A DNA stretch of 64,000 nt from Clostridium_B lapidicellarium (GTDB lineage Bacteria > Bacillota > Clostridia > Clostridiales > Clostridiaceae): the NCBI RefSeq assembly GCF_041224415.1, contig NZ_JBGFFE010000010.1, positions 1-64,000 of the forward strand, read 5' to 3'. Both the position numbers and the translations under genes were made by a program. Position 1 is the stretch's first letter. Each line of letters opens with the position of its first letter. The notes beneath the pieces are model-generated. The model was not told the origin of the DNA, made no database searches, and was given only the letters and a program-made list of their open reading frames with translations. Positions 7,760 through 16,705 of the stretch are shown piece by piece.

Positions 7760-9118
7760 ATGATAAATACCAAAAACATAATGGAAACAATAAATATGAT
7801 AGATAAGGAAAATCTCGATATAAGGACAATCACAATGGGCATATCCCTCATGGATTGTATAGACAGCGACGGGAAGAAAGCCAGAATAAAAATATACGAC
7901 AAAATAACCAGATGTGCTGAAAACCTGGTTAAAACTGCGGAACAAATCGAAACGGAATATGGAATACCAATAATACATAAAAGAGTATCCGTATCCCCCA
8001 TTTCACTTGTGGCTCAATCAACCTCCGACAAAGACTATGTAAAATTTGCACAGACTCTAGACAAAACTACAAAAACCCTCGGTATAGATTTTATCGGAGG
8101 ATTCACAACACTTGTCCATAAGGGTTATTCAAAGGGAGATAGAATACTCATAGAATCCATACCTGAAGCACTGGCATCCACCAATAAGGTCTGCTCTTCG
8201 GTGAATGTTGCAACTACAAAAGCCGGAATAAATATGGATGCAGTAAAGGATATGGGGAGGATAGTGAAAAAAACTGCTTATCTCACCAGAGAAGACGACA
8301 GCATAGGATGCGCCAAATTGGTGGTATTTTCAAATGCTGTAGAAGACAATCCTTTTATGGCTGGGGCATTTCATGGAATTGGAGAAGCTGATACCATAAT
8401 AAATGTAGGCGTAAGTGGTCCCGGCGTGGTAAAATCTGCATTGGAGAAAGTAAAGGGGGAAAATTTCGGCACAGTAACTGAAACTATAAAAAAAACTGCT
8501 TTTAAAATAACCAGAATGGGACAATTAGTGGCTGATGAGGCTTCAAAAAGATTGAAAGTACCCTTTGGAATAGTTGACCTGTCATTGGCACCTACACCTG
8601 CAGTAGGAGACAGTGTAGCGAGAATTCTCGAAGAAATGGGATTGGAAAGCTGTGGATGTCCAGGTACAACGGCAGCACTTGCACTTTTAAACGACTCAGT
8701 TAAAAAAGGTGGTATAATGGCTGCATCACAAGTTGGAGGTCTAAGCGGTGCTTTCATACCGGTAAGTGAAGATGAGGGAATGATAAATGCAGTAAATGCA
8801 GGTTCTCTCAATTTGGAAAAGCTGGAGGCCATGACATGTGTATGTTCCGTTGGACTTGACATGATAGGCATACCGGGAAATACACCGGAATCAACCATAT
8901 CTGCCATAATTGCAGATGAAGCTGCCATAGGAATGATAAACTGTAAAACAACTGCAACAAGGTTAATACCAGTTTATAATAAATCCGTAGGAGAAGAGGC
9001 AAATTTTGGTGGTCTCCTTGGAAAAGCTCCCATAATGCCTGTAAGCAAATTTTCCAGTAAACTTTTTATAAATAGGGGCGGCAGAATTCCGGCACCAATT
9101 CACAGCTTTAAAAACTAA
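7760..9118 (+). CDS. UPF0210 (DUF711) family protein
   Basis: A 452-residue member of the UPF0210/DUF711 family, whose biochemical function is unknown; structures of the family resemble glycyl-radical (PFL-type) barrels. Recognisable stretches are DIRTITMGISLMDCID, the middle glycine-rich part FIGGFTTLVHKG, and FGIVDLSLAPTPAVGDSV with ESCGCPGTTAALALL. The start is ATG 7760 with GGAG 10 nt upstream; an in-frame GTG nine bases earlier is less likely. It is translated with the ACT protein under the glycine riboswitch, pointing to a role in glycine or one-carbon metabolism. Confidence 0.9.
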   Translation: MINTKNIMETINMIDKENLDIRTITMGISLMDCIDSDGKKARIKIYDKITRCAENLVKTAEQIETEYGIPIIHKRVSVSPISLVAQSTSDKDYVKFAQTLDKTTKTLGIDFIGGFTTLVHKGYSKGDRILIESIPEALASTNKVCSSVNVATTKAGINMDAVKDMGRIVKKTAYLTREDDSIGCAKLVVFSNAVEDNPFMAGAFHGIGEADTIINVGVSGPGVVKSALEKVKGENFGTVTETIKKTAFKITRMGQLVADEASKRLKVPFGIVDLSLAPTPAVGDSVARILEEMGLESCGCPGTTAALALLNDSVKKGGIMAASQVGGLSGAFIPVSEDEGMINAVNAGSLNLEKLEAMTCVCSVGLDMIGIPGNTPESTISAIIADEAAIGMINCKTTATRLIPVYNKSVGEEANFGGLLGKAPIMPVSKFSSKLFINRGGRIPAPIHSFKN

Positions 9119-9222
9119 AATGCCTAATTTGGCCTCAAACATATTTAGAATTATAAAATTAATACGATAAATTGTTATATTACTATATATTTCTAAATCA
9201 ACAATATATGAGGTGAAACAAT

Positions 9223-10281
9223 ATGGCATGGGAAAAGAAACTTATTCCAGTTACCGAACTAAAGCCTGGAATGATGTCTTCAGAAGATGTAATTTTTGAA
9301 GATAAAATGTTATTGTCAAAAAATAATATCGTTACAAAACCTACTATAGATAAATTGAAACAAAATTACCTTGTGGATAAAATAGAAGTTTATGTAAAAA
9401 ATGATTCTGATAGTCCATTAATTATTAAAACAAATACAATACAAAAAATAGAAAATGATTTTAACGAATTTTCTCTAAGTTTAAAACGTATATTCAACAA
9501 CATATCTAAATTAAAAGTTCCTGAAATGAATGAAATAAGGATTTTTTCAAAAAAAATACAGGAGGAATTTAAGTCCACGGGAATAGTTATCAGAAATATT
9601 GTGTTTTACGGCAGTGGAAATGACACCATATACAGACACAGTATAAATGTATCTGCTATAAGTTTCATATTGGGAAAATGGTTGAATTTCAGCCAGCGAG
9701 AATTAAATTTATTGACCTATTCAGCAATATTGCATGACTTTGGCAAAACCAAAATCAGCAAAGATATAATAAACAAAACCGGTGCTCTCACTCCAAAAGA
9801 ATATAAAATTTTTAAAAATCACCCTATTATAGGTTATAAATTCATAAAAAGCATTCCATACTTAGATCCCTCTGTAGGCTACGGGGTACTGATGCACCAC
9901 GAGAAAATCGATGGATCTGGATATCCATTAGGTATAACTGGAGATAAAATACATGCATTTGCTAAAATAATAGCCATTGCAGATTTATTTGATGCTGTGA
10001 ACTCTTCAAAATATCATAAAAAAGTAAGGGGTCCTTTTGAAGCCCTGAGGATAATTCAGGAACAGAGCTTGGAAAAACTTGATTGTAAATACTGCAGTGT
10101 ATTTTTAAATCACATAATAAATTATTTCATGGGAGAAAATGTGCTATTAAACAACGGGAAAAAATGCAAGGTAATTCAAGTCCAGATAAATGATCTTACA
10201 AATCCGCTGCTCCTAAGCGAAGATAATTTCCTGGATTTAAGAAAAGAAAAAGATCTGTATGTGGAAAAGTTGATCATATGA
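9223..10281 (+). CDS. HD-GYP domain protein, probable cyclic-di-GMP phosphodiesterase
   Basis: A 352-residue protein with an N-terminal regulatory region (1-125, starting LIPVTELKPGMMSSEDV) and an HD-GYP domain (about 130-300). Visible metal and signature motifs are HDFGKTK, NHPIIGYK, HHEKIDGSGYP and IADLFDAV. HD-GYP enzymes hydrolyse cyclic di-GMP to GMP or pGpG. The variant HHEKIDGSGYP keeps the GYP triplet. A short C-terminal tail (from about 305) ends in a beta-rich segment. It is soluble and single. Together with the CBS-GGDEF protein at 51.9 kb it points to cyclic-di-GMP signalling. Confidence 0.9.
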   Translation: MAWEKKLIPVTELKPGMMSSEDVIFEDKMLLSKNNIVTKPTIDKLKQNYLVDKIEVYVKNDSDSPLIIKTNTIQKIENDFNEFSLSLKRIFNNISKLKVPEMNEIRIFSKKIQEEFKSTGIVIRNIVFYGSGNDTIYRHSINVSAISFILGKWLNFSQRELNLLTYSAILHDFGKTKISKDIINKTGALTPKEYKIFKNHPIIGYKFIKSIPYLDPSVGYGVLMHHEKIDGSGYPLGITGDKIHAFAKIIAIADLFDAVNSSKYHKKVRGPFEALRIIQEQSLEKLDCKYCSVFLNHIINYFMGENVLLNNGKKCKVIQVQINDLTNPLLLSEDNFLDLRKEKDLYVEKLII

Positions 10282-10295
10282 TCAACTTTTCCCCT
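10264..10295. terminator. Bidirectional terminator between HD-GYP and chemoreceptor genes
   Basis: AAAAGTTGATCATATGATCAACTTTT is self-complementary and overlaps the end of the HD-GYP gene; a T run follows on the plus strand, with A-rich flanks for the other direction. It separates two convergent genes. Confidence 0.8.
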
Positions 10296-10304
10296 TTTTT
10301 AAAG

Positions 10305-12284
10305 TCAAATCTTAAATTTTTGAATGATTACATTGAGCTTTTGAGCTGAATCCGACTGCTCTCTAGCAGTTTTATCAACTTGTATCATTTCCTGTGCGGC
10401 ATCACTTATAATATCCTGAATTTGGTTGGTGCTTTCAGAAGACTTCTGTGCAATACCGGCCATGCCGCTTACCGCTTTAGTAACTTCATTTGTTGTGTTT
10501 TTAATATCTTCCGTCATAGAGGTCAGATGACTTAGAGAATCGGATGTAAATTGGGAATCCTTGTAATATCTTTCTCCTGTACTCATATAATTATCAAGCT
10601 GCAAATTCACATTTTCATCAATAAATCTTAAAGTCTGATGACTGGCGTCAGAGAGATTTTTAAAAGCTTCTTGAACTTTTTCCACTACATCTTGAATAGT
10701 AGAAACAGTTTCTGAAGACTGTTCGGCCAACTTCCTAACTTCTTCCGCAACCACTGCAAATCCCTTTCCATGCTCTCCTGCTCTCGCAGCTTCAATGGCC
10801 GCATTTAACGCCAAAAGATTGGTCTGTTCTGCAATATTCGCTATTATATCTGCCATTTCCTTTATCTTTGAAACTACTTTTCCATCCTCTATGGCTTTAA
10901 GTATATTCTTCTCTTCATCTTTATAAATGGATTTGCATTCTTCTATAGCCTCTTGGGCACTTTTTTGGACAGAAAGGGCATTTTCTTTGGAATTGTTTGC
11001 ATTTTCATTCACATTCATAGCTTGATTGGATAACTGATTTATATTCGAATCTATCTCTTCCACTGATGCAGTGACTTCCTGGGCTGAGGCCGTTGTTTCC
11101 TGCGAACCGTTTACTATGTCGCTTATGGATTCATTTATATTCTGAAATTTGGATGTCATTTCCTGAACTGTAGCAGAGAGCTCCTGACTGGAAGCACTCA
11201 TATTTTCAGAATTTTCAACTATGGTTTTAACTAGAGACTTTACATTCTTCTGGGCTGTATTGAGGGAAAGAGCTGTATCTGCAAATTCATCCCTTCTCTT
11301 CATATTTATAGGAGTACTAAAATCACATTTAGACAACCTTCTGGCAAACTGTTGTATCTGTGCCAGAGGTCCTGTAGCATATTTCGCAACAGCTATACCG
11401 CATATAACAGCTACTGCTATCATAACCAGCAAAACAATGACAGCTGTAGTCAAATTATAATTTAATGCCTGGGCATAATCGCTTTTAGGGCTGACGGCCA
11501 CAACTGTCCACCCTGTTTCCTTCGATCTATTAAATCCAGCTATTTTCGATTCCTTTCCCCGTCCGTACTTTATATTGCCCTGTTTTTCACCTAAGACGGA
11601 CTGTCCGGAAGGAATTTCTGATTTTATATTTTTCATTATCTTGCTCCTGTCAGAATCTGCAATGATTGTACCTTCCCGTGAAATCAAAATGGCGTACCCG
11701 CTTTTCCCCACCTTAGTGGCAGTCAATCTATTCCTCAATGTGGACAAATCAACATCAAAAGCCACGGCACCCTTTCTTCCGTCATCAAGGTGTACTGCTT
11801 TGGCAAGAGTTATTACGATTTTACCTGTAAGAGCATCTTTATATGGTCCGCTGACATATATGCCGCCATTGGAAGCCAAAGCCTTCTTGTACCATTCTCT
11901 TGATGTCGGATCAAAATTTTCAGGTATTTTTACAGATTCGGGATACACTGTCATCTGCTTTGATTCATCACCCAGATAAGATTGTAATATGTCATTATTG
12001 CTTCGTGTTATACTTCCCAATGCATTCAATAGACTTTCCCTGTTCTGGGAAAGTACATCTCTATTGAATGATAACGATTCCAAATCATGTTTCAAAGAAA
12101 GGTTATGCAAATCTATGTAGGAAACTTTTTCATTTGCAACCTGGCGAGTCAATTCCCCTGCATTATCATTTATGATCTTAGATGCTATGGAAAAGGAAAA
12201 AACCGATACTATGACTACTGGTACTACAACTAGCAATATCAACAGTCCAATTAATTTATGATGTAGTGACATTTTATTTATCAA
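10305..12284 (-). CDS. Methyl-accepting chemotaxis protein with extracellular dCache-type sensor
   Basis: A transmembrane chemoreceptor of 659 residues. A first membrane segment (about 11-33) precedes an extracellular double-Cache sensor (about 35-275, with DPTSREWYKKAL and GKSGYAILISREGTII), then a second membrane segment (about 278-300), a HAMP domain, and a long coiled-coil signalling region ending in the conserved hairpin NLLALNAAIEAARAGEHG and GFAVVAEEVRKLAEQS. Cache receptors sense small molecules such as amino acids or carboxylates. The start is TTG 12284, spaced about 8 nt from a G-rich Shine-Dalgarno; ATG 12272 is the alternative. No chemotaxis kinase genes are nearby. Confidence 0.92.
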   Translation of the reverse strand: MINKMSLHHKLIGLLILLVVVPVVIVSVFSFSIASKIINDNAGELTRQVANEKVSYIDLHNLSLKHDLESLSFNRDVLSQNRESLLNALGSITRSNNDILQSYLGDESKQMTVYPESVKIPENFDPTSREWYKKALASNGGIYVSGPYKDALTGKIVITLAKAVHLDDGRKGAVAFDVDLSTLRNRLTATKVGKSGYAILISREGTIIADSDRSKIMKNIKSEIPSGQSVLGEKQGNIKYGRGKESKIAGFNRSKETGWTVVAVSPKSDYAQALNYNLTTAVIVLLVMIAVAVICGIAVAKYATGPLAQIQQFARRLSKCDFSTPINMKRRDEFADTALSLNTAQKNVKSLVKTIVENSENMSASSQELSATVQEMTSKFQNINESISDIVNGSQETTASAQEVTASVEEIDSNINQLSNQAMNVNENANNSKENALSVQKSAQEAIEECKSIYKDEEKNILKAIEDGKVVSKIKEMADIIANIAEQTNLLALNAAIEAARAGEHGKGFAVVAEEVRKLAEQSSETVSTIQDVVEKVQEAFKNLSDASHQTLRFIDENVNLQLDNYMSTGERYYKDSQFTSDSLSHLTSMTEDIKNTTNEVTKAVSGMAGIAQKSSESTNQIQDIISDAAQEMIQVDKTAREQSDSAQKLNVIIQKFKI

Positions 12285-12327
12285 AATTTTACCCCCCCGC
12301 AGTTTATTTAATTATATACTAGCATAT

Positions 12328-12963
12328 TTACTCTAATCTTGCCATTAGAAACATTATTTTTATGCCAAGTCCAACAAATTTTTCCTCATATTCTGTCATT
12401 ATATTTTCATGAAAATCACTGTTGTGAAGATCATAAGTCAAATATTCTATTTTATAACCGCTTTCTGCAAAATAATCCTGGGATTCTTTAAAAAGATCGA
12501 TGTCATCCGTTTTAAACCATATCAGGCTTCCCGTCTTTAAGAAATTCCTGTATTTATTTAAAAATACAGTATGGGTCAATCTCCTCTTTTTCTGTCTTCT
12601 CTTAGGCCAGGGATTGCAAAAATTTATATATATCCTATCAATTTCCCCATTATCGAAAATTTCTTCGATTTTCATTATATTCATGGGTATTATCCGCACA
12701 TTTTCCATTTCATTTTCCTTTACTTTTCTCAACGCATATACCAGGACTTCATCCTTCAAATCAATCCCTATATAATTTATATCTATATTGTCAGCTGCAT
12801 GAGTGCATAGAAACTTTCCCCTTCCGCACCCCAGCTCCAAATATATTTTATTATTATTTCCGAATTCATTCTTCCACTTTCCCCTGTATTTTTGGGGTTC
12901 TGTTATAACAATAGGGCTAGCTTCGAGTTCAGGTCTGGCCCACCATTTTTTTCTAAGTCTCAT
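12328..12963 (-). CDS. trmB: tRNA (guanine-N7)-methyltransferase
   Basis: Forms 7-methylguanosine at position 46 of tRNA using S-adenosylmethionine. The 211-residue protein opens MRLRKKWWARPEL, typical of TrmB, followed by the cofactor site LELGCGRGKFL, NYIGIDLKDEVLV, the INFCNPWPKRRQKKRRL motif (NPWPK binds substrate) and the C-terminal T-EYEEKF. The start at 12963 is chosen from AGGGA about 10 nt upstream and from the family N-terminus; seven further codons are open upstream. Confidence 0.95.
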   Translation of the reverse strand: MRLRKKWWARPELEASPIVITEPQKYRGKWKNEFGNNNKIYLELGCGRGKFLCTHAADNIDINYIGIDLKDEVLVYALRKVKENEMENVRIIPMNIMKIEEIFDNGEIDRIYINFCNPWPKRRQKKRRLTHTVFLNKYRNFLKTGSLIWFKTDDIDLFKESQDYFAESGYKIEYLTYDLHNSDFHENIMTEYEEKFVGLGIKIMFLMARLE

Positions 12964-13007
12964 ATTGTAAGATTCCCTTCCCATATCTGCAGTTCACACA
13001 TTCGTAC

Positions 13008-13038
13008 ACAAAATACGAAATTTTTTTACAAAATACGA
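13008..13038. repeat. Short direct repeat with 20-bp periodicity
   Basis: ACAAAATACGA occurs at 13008-13018 and again at 13028-13038, exactly 20 bp apart (two helical turns), in the gap between the divergent trmB and lysozyme-like genes. It could be a paired operator; no known regulator is recognised. Confidence 0.4.
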
Positions 13039-13107
13039 TAATTTTAGATAAATTAATTATATAATAGAATTAAAAACAGCCTGTATTAAAATTCAAGGTG
13101 GTAAATC

Positions 13108-13740
13108 ATGAAATATTTAAAGCGTTTAAAGTTACCAAAAAAAATTACAGCAATTATAATAATTGCCATTTTAGTTATCGGCATGCCGATTCATTTTGTA
13201 TTAAAATCATATTTTAATACAAGTTTGTTTTCACAGGCAGGAAAATTAATAGACAAGATAACTTTAGAAATCTATAAAAAAAATTCTCCAAACGTGTACC
13301 TGCCGGAATATTTAAAATACCAGAATATAGACAAGAATAAATTAAAAGCCTACTTAGCTACAAAGAATTCGCTGTTATGCAGGGATCCCTATTTCTCTAC
13401 AATAATCAAAACCTCAAAGAAATTCAACTTAAATCCAGTTTTGATGTTTGCCATAACAGGACAAGAACAAAATTTCGTACCTGCAGACACACAAGATGCA
13501 CCTAAAATAGCCAATAACCCCTTCAATGTACACCACAGCTGGAGGGAATACAATACAAACATAAAAGATTCCTCGAGGATAGCTGCCAAAACCATTATAA
13601 ATTTATCTGCAAACAGACCTAAAGAAAACAATCCTTTTATCTGGATAGGCAGCAAATATGCCGAAGACAAAAACTGGGGAAATGGTGTTCAATCCATATT
13701 TGAAGAAATAAATAATTACTACAGAACCCACAGCAATTGA
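13108..13740 (+). CDS. Membrane-anchored lysozyme-like or glucosaminidase-like protein
   Basis: A 210-residue protein with a basic start, a single hydrophobic segment (about 15-33) and an extracellular domain. From about 95 the sequence KKFNLNPVLMFAITGQEQNFV, then NNPFNVHHSW and IAAKTIINLS, resembles the lysozyme fold of glucosaminidases; a Glu in GQEQNF is a candidate catalytic residue. A role in trimming peptidoglycan is likely but not proven. RBS CAAGGTGG precedes the ATG. It stands alone, convergent with the M50 protease gene. Confidence 0.65.
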   Translation: MKYLKRLKLPKKITAIIIIAILVIGMPIHFVLKSYFNTSLFSQAGKLIDKITLEIYKKNSPNVYLPEYLKYQNIDKNKLKAYLATKNSLLCRDPYFSTIIKTSKKFNLNPVLMFAITGQEQNFVPADTQDAPKIANNPFNVHHSWREYNTNIKDSSRIAAKTIINLSANRPKENNPFIWIGSKYAEDKNWGNGVQSIFEEINNYYRTHSN

Positions 13741-13748
13741 CATTCATT

Positions 13749-14399
13749 TTATATAATGCCGCTGGCTATTTTAATAAAGGCCTTATATATGGCGAATGAT
13801 GGGATACCCACTACATATTTGGCTACCGGAGTAGCCACAAACAACAGCAATATTATAATTTGATATCTGTATATACTATCCGATATCCTGTAAAATAAAG
13901 ACGGAAAAATATCCCTCAGTATATGAAATCCGTCTAAACCCGGTATTGGTATCAGGTTAAATACAAATAACATACAATTTATATTTACAATATATAGTAT
14001 AATTTTAATCACCAAATTAAAAATTGAAGAAGACTCTGTAATCATACCGCCCCATTTATATACCAGTACTACCAGCACGGCAGCAGCAAATGCCACTGCC
14101 AAATTTGCCAATGGACCTGCAGCAGATACCTTTAGATCATCCCTGCTCCCATTTTTGAAGGCACCGGGGTTGATTTCCACGGGTTTAGCCCAGCCAAATC
14201 CCACCAGCAGTATCATTATAAACCCTATAATATCCACATGAACAAATGGATTTAAAGTAAGTCTTCCCTGAAATTTTGGAGTCTTATCCCCTAATTTATC
14301 CGCCACAACCGCATGTGCAAATTCATGAAATGCAAATCCAATTAATATAGCAGGTATTACGAGTATTTTCCCTAATATAGTTTCAGTCAAATATTTCAT
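13749..14399 (-). CDS. Site-2-type intramembrane zinc metalloprotease (peptidase M50)
   Basis: A 216-residue membrane protein of the small M50 (S2P) group. The zinc site HEFAH is at residues 25-29 in the first helix, and the second motif NLIPIPGLDGFHIL (asparagine and aspartate ligand) lies near 140. The middle has the PVEINPGAFKNGSRDDL loop and AGPLANLAVA helix common to the family. These enzymes cleave membrane-bound substrates such as anti-sigma factors; the substrate here is unknown. It is the last gene of a three-gene minus-strand unit, 16 nt behind the propeller-like protein. Confidence 0.9.
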   Translation of the reverse strand: MKYLTETILGKILVIPAILIGFAFHEFAHAVVADKLGDKTPKFQGRLTLNPFVHVDIIGFIMILLVGFGWAKPVEINPGAFKNGSRDDLKVSAAGPLANLAVAFAAAVLVVLVYKWGGMITESSSIFNLVIKIILYIVNINCMLFVFNLIPIPGLDGFHILRDIFPSLFYRISDSIYRYQIIILLLFVATPVAKYVVGIPSFAIYKAFIKIASGII

Positions 14400-14415
14400 T
14401 CCTTCCTCTTGATTT

Positions 14416-15444
14416 TTAATTTAATGGCAATTTCTCCAATCGACCATTGCTTATGGATGCAATTCCACCTTCAAACATCTGTACGAAATTTCCCTTATAT
14501 GTATATTGCTTTCCCGTTGCCGCGTCGGTAACAACTCCCTTTAGGTTATTATTTATGTATAATTTTCCCGAGGGCATCAAAAATATATCATTTCTATTCA
14601 CAGGTTGACTTAAATTGACATTTTGATAACCATTTTCACCTGCATTTAAACTTCCATAATAAATATTTGATATTTTTCCGTCATTTTCATCTCCTATATA
14701 TATTTTATCATTTTCATCCACTCCTATCCATCTAGGATTTTGAACTCCCTTAATGTCAATGGGATTTTGTCTTCCCGTAACATATATGTTGTGATATATG
14801 CTGTCCTCATATATTAATTTGTCATCAAGATATAAAATTCCCATCTTGTCTATCATGTATGATTTTGTATACACCTTCTGCATTTCCTTCATTATATTTA
14901 TTCTGTATATACTGGTTCGCCGGCCTCTATTTTGAATCTTTACATATATTACATTTGTAAAAGGCGACTCCTGTATATCATCAATCTGAGCCTTTTCATC
15001 GGGACAGGTCAGTTCCTTGATATTTTCTTTTATATCCTTGTCAACCTCGTAATAAGACAGATTAAATTTTGAACCATCATATTTGGAATCATGTTTCTCT
15101 GCAATAAGCATTCTATTTCTATCCTTGAGCCACTTGTAAAAAGATACCTTAACTCCATCTTTAAACTCTACATTTTTTTCGTCGCCGGTCTTTGAATCCA
15201 CAATTTTCAAAGCGTTTTCCTGATAATAAGCAACATATCTGCCATCAAATGAAACACTGATATTTTTGGCATTCTGCGGTATTTTCACAGTAGTATCTTC
15301 CCTCTTGGGTTCACTTTTCAAGACTTTTTTAGCCTTTATCTCTGTTTGAGAAGATAAAAAATAATTATTTATATAAAACAGTCCTGCAAACTGTATTGCC
15401 AGTGATATGGACATCCATGCAATAACTCTCTTAAAAACTTTCAT
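14416..15444 (-). CDS. Membrane-anchored propeller-like hypothetical protein
   Basis: A 342-residue protein with one N-terminal membrane anchor (about 8-30) and an extracytoplasmic domain of repeated beta units such as ISVSFDGRYVAYYQENALKI and YKWLKDRNRMLIAEKHDS, the pattern of WD40/TolB or DPP-IV-type propellers. No catalytic motif is seen. The ATG follows AGGGGAGTGTAAG. It lies between a phosphodiester-glycosidase gene and an intramembrane protease gene with gaps of 27 and 16 nt, so the three are probably co-transcribed and may act in envelope quality control or polymer handling. Confidence 0.7.
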   Translation of the reverse strand: MKVFKRVIAWMSISLAIQFAGLFYINNYFLSSQTEIKAKKVLKSEPKREDTTVKIPQNAKNISVSFDGRYVAYYQENALKIVDSKTGDEKNVEFKDGVKVSFYKWLKDRNRMLIAEKHDSKYDGSKFNLSYYEVDKDIKENIKELTCPDEKAQIDDIQESPFTNVIYVKIQNRGRRTSIYRINIMKEMQKVYTKSYMIDKMGILYLDDKLIYEDSIYHNIYVTGRQNPIDIKGVQNPRWIGVDENDKIYIGDENDGKISNIYYGSLNAGENGYQNVNLSQPVNRNDIFLMPSGKLYINNNLKGVVTDAATGKQYTYKGNFVQMFEGGIASISNGRLEKLPLN

Positions 15445-15471
15445 CTTACACTCCCCTTTAACAGTTAGTTC

Positions 15472-16482
15472 CTATGGCTTCACATAAATAGCAGATGGAA
15501 CAGATCTCTCTCCCAAAGGATCGCAAGTATTGTTTATTACTTCTCCTTCATAGTACATAGTAGTAGAAGAACCTCCATCCAAATTTGTGGCATTTACTGC
15601 ACCGTATTTAAGCATTATATTTTGAACATCTCTCAGTGAAGCTCCTACACTTTTGGCCTGACGTCCATCTATAACAAGAAAAATCATGGCTCCATCTGTC
15701 CTCTGACCTATAGCTGTTCTAGGGGCTATTCCCCATCCGCCATCTCCTGATTTTATGGTTCCTTTACCATTTACTACCAATGCAGGTCCAAAGGATATAG
15801 CTTCTGTAACGCCCTTTTGTTTCATGTCATTTAAACTATGATTGCCTACTAAAAGCTGTCCTTTTTTCGTAATTGCCATCACTTCCGATTTTTTATCAGA
15901 ATTTTCTATATCATTAGAAACAATTTTACCGTTGCTCATAAGTATACCTGTAGGTTTCCCTCCAGTACCGGTCCATTTGCTGCTTCCAGAAGAACTGTCC
16001 TTAAAGGCTCCTCCATTTATGGCTGCTACAGCATTATTATTTTTTGCTATTCTGCTGGTAAGCTCTCCTGCAACTCCCAATTTTTTGCTGTATCCCACCT
16101 TAACTCTAGAAGGATCATGAATTATCAATACATAACCCTTAAATTTCTTTCTGTCATCACTTATATCCTCTCTTTCTATACTGCTGTCATGTTTATTTTC
16201 AAAATTTAAAGTTTTTACACTATTTTGTTCTACACCCGCCGCAGCATTTCCTGCCAGTATTTTTTGTATTTCTTCATCCGACAGAAATAACTTTGCAATG
16301 TATTGATGACTCAAAGTGGTCATAGCTGCACCCACCACCGTCCTCTTTACATTTTCAAAAGGACCATGAAATATTAAAAAAGGGGCTGTCATTCCAGTAA
16401 ATATAAATTCAAAGAGTAAAAAACAAAGCACCAGTTTCCAAACTGATTTCTTTTTTTTATTTGATCTTCTCCTCTTTTTCAT
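15472..16482 (-). CDS. Phosphodiester glycosidase (NAGPA) domain protein
   Basis: A 336-residue membrane-anchored protein. A very basic start (MKKRRRSNKKKK) and one hydrophobic segment (about 14-38) precede an exported NAGPA domain (about 140-336) with AAINGGAFKD, SFGPALVVNGKG, APRTAIGQRTDG and NLDGGSSTTMYYEG, the motif set of this family, which removes sugar-phosphate caps or acts on exopolysaccharide. The start at 16482 follows AAGGAAAGG; a 23-codon upstream extension is unlikely. It heads a three-gene unit with the propeller-like protein and the M50 protease. Confidence 0.88.
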   Translation of the reverse strand: MKKRRRSNKKKKSVWKLVLCFLLFEFIFTGMTAPFLIFHGPFENVKRTVVGAAMTTLSHQYIAKLFLSDEEIQKILAGNAAAGVEQNSVKTLNFENKHDSSIEREDISDDRKKFKGYVLIIHDPSRVKVGYSKKLGVAGELTSRIAKNNNAVAAINGGAFKDSSSGSSKWTGTGGKPTGILMSNGKIVSNDIENSDKKSEVMAITKKGQLLVGNHSLNDMKQKGVTEAISFGPALVVNGKGTIKSGDGGWGIAPRTAIGQRTDGAMIFLVIDGRQAKSVGASLRDVQNIMLKYGAVNATNLDGGSSTTMYYEGEVINNTCDPLGERSVPSAIYVKP

Positions 16483-16617
16483 ATATTGAAACCTTTCCTT
16501 TCTAAAAAAAACATAATATAAATTAAACACACATCTTTCAATATTGTACAATAAACGATAAAATTTTTAAATAGAAATAATTATAAATACATAAAAACTT
16601 CATAAAATGGCCGGACA

Positions 16618-16676
16618 AAAAAAAGATATTTGCCACCACAATATATATAAATATGCTTCAGCAAAATATCTTTATA
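16618..16676 (-). terminator. Intrinsic terminator after the PhoH/PIN gene
   Basis: On the minus strand AAAGATATTT pairs with AAATATCTTT across a large loop and is followed by an unbroken T run. It lies just past the stop of the gene at 16706. Confidence 0.65.
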
Positions 16677-16705
16677 TGGTATAATTATTTTCAAATTTTT
16701 CTCAT

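Noticed and set aside
8371..8928. Long minus-strand frame of 185 codons
   Set aside because: It lies entirely opposite the UPF0210 gene, has no ribosome binding site and no family resemblance.
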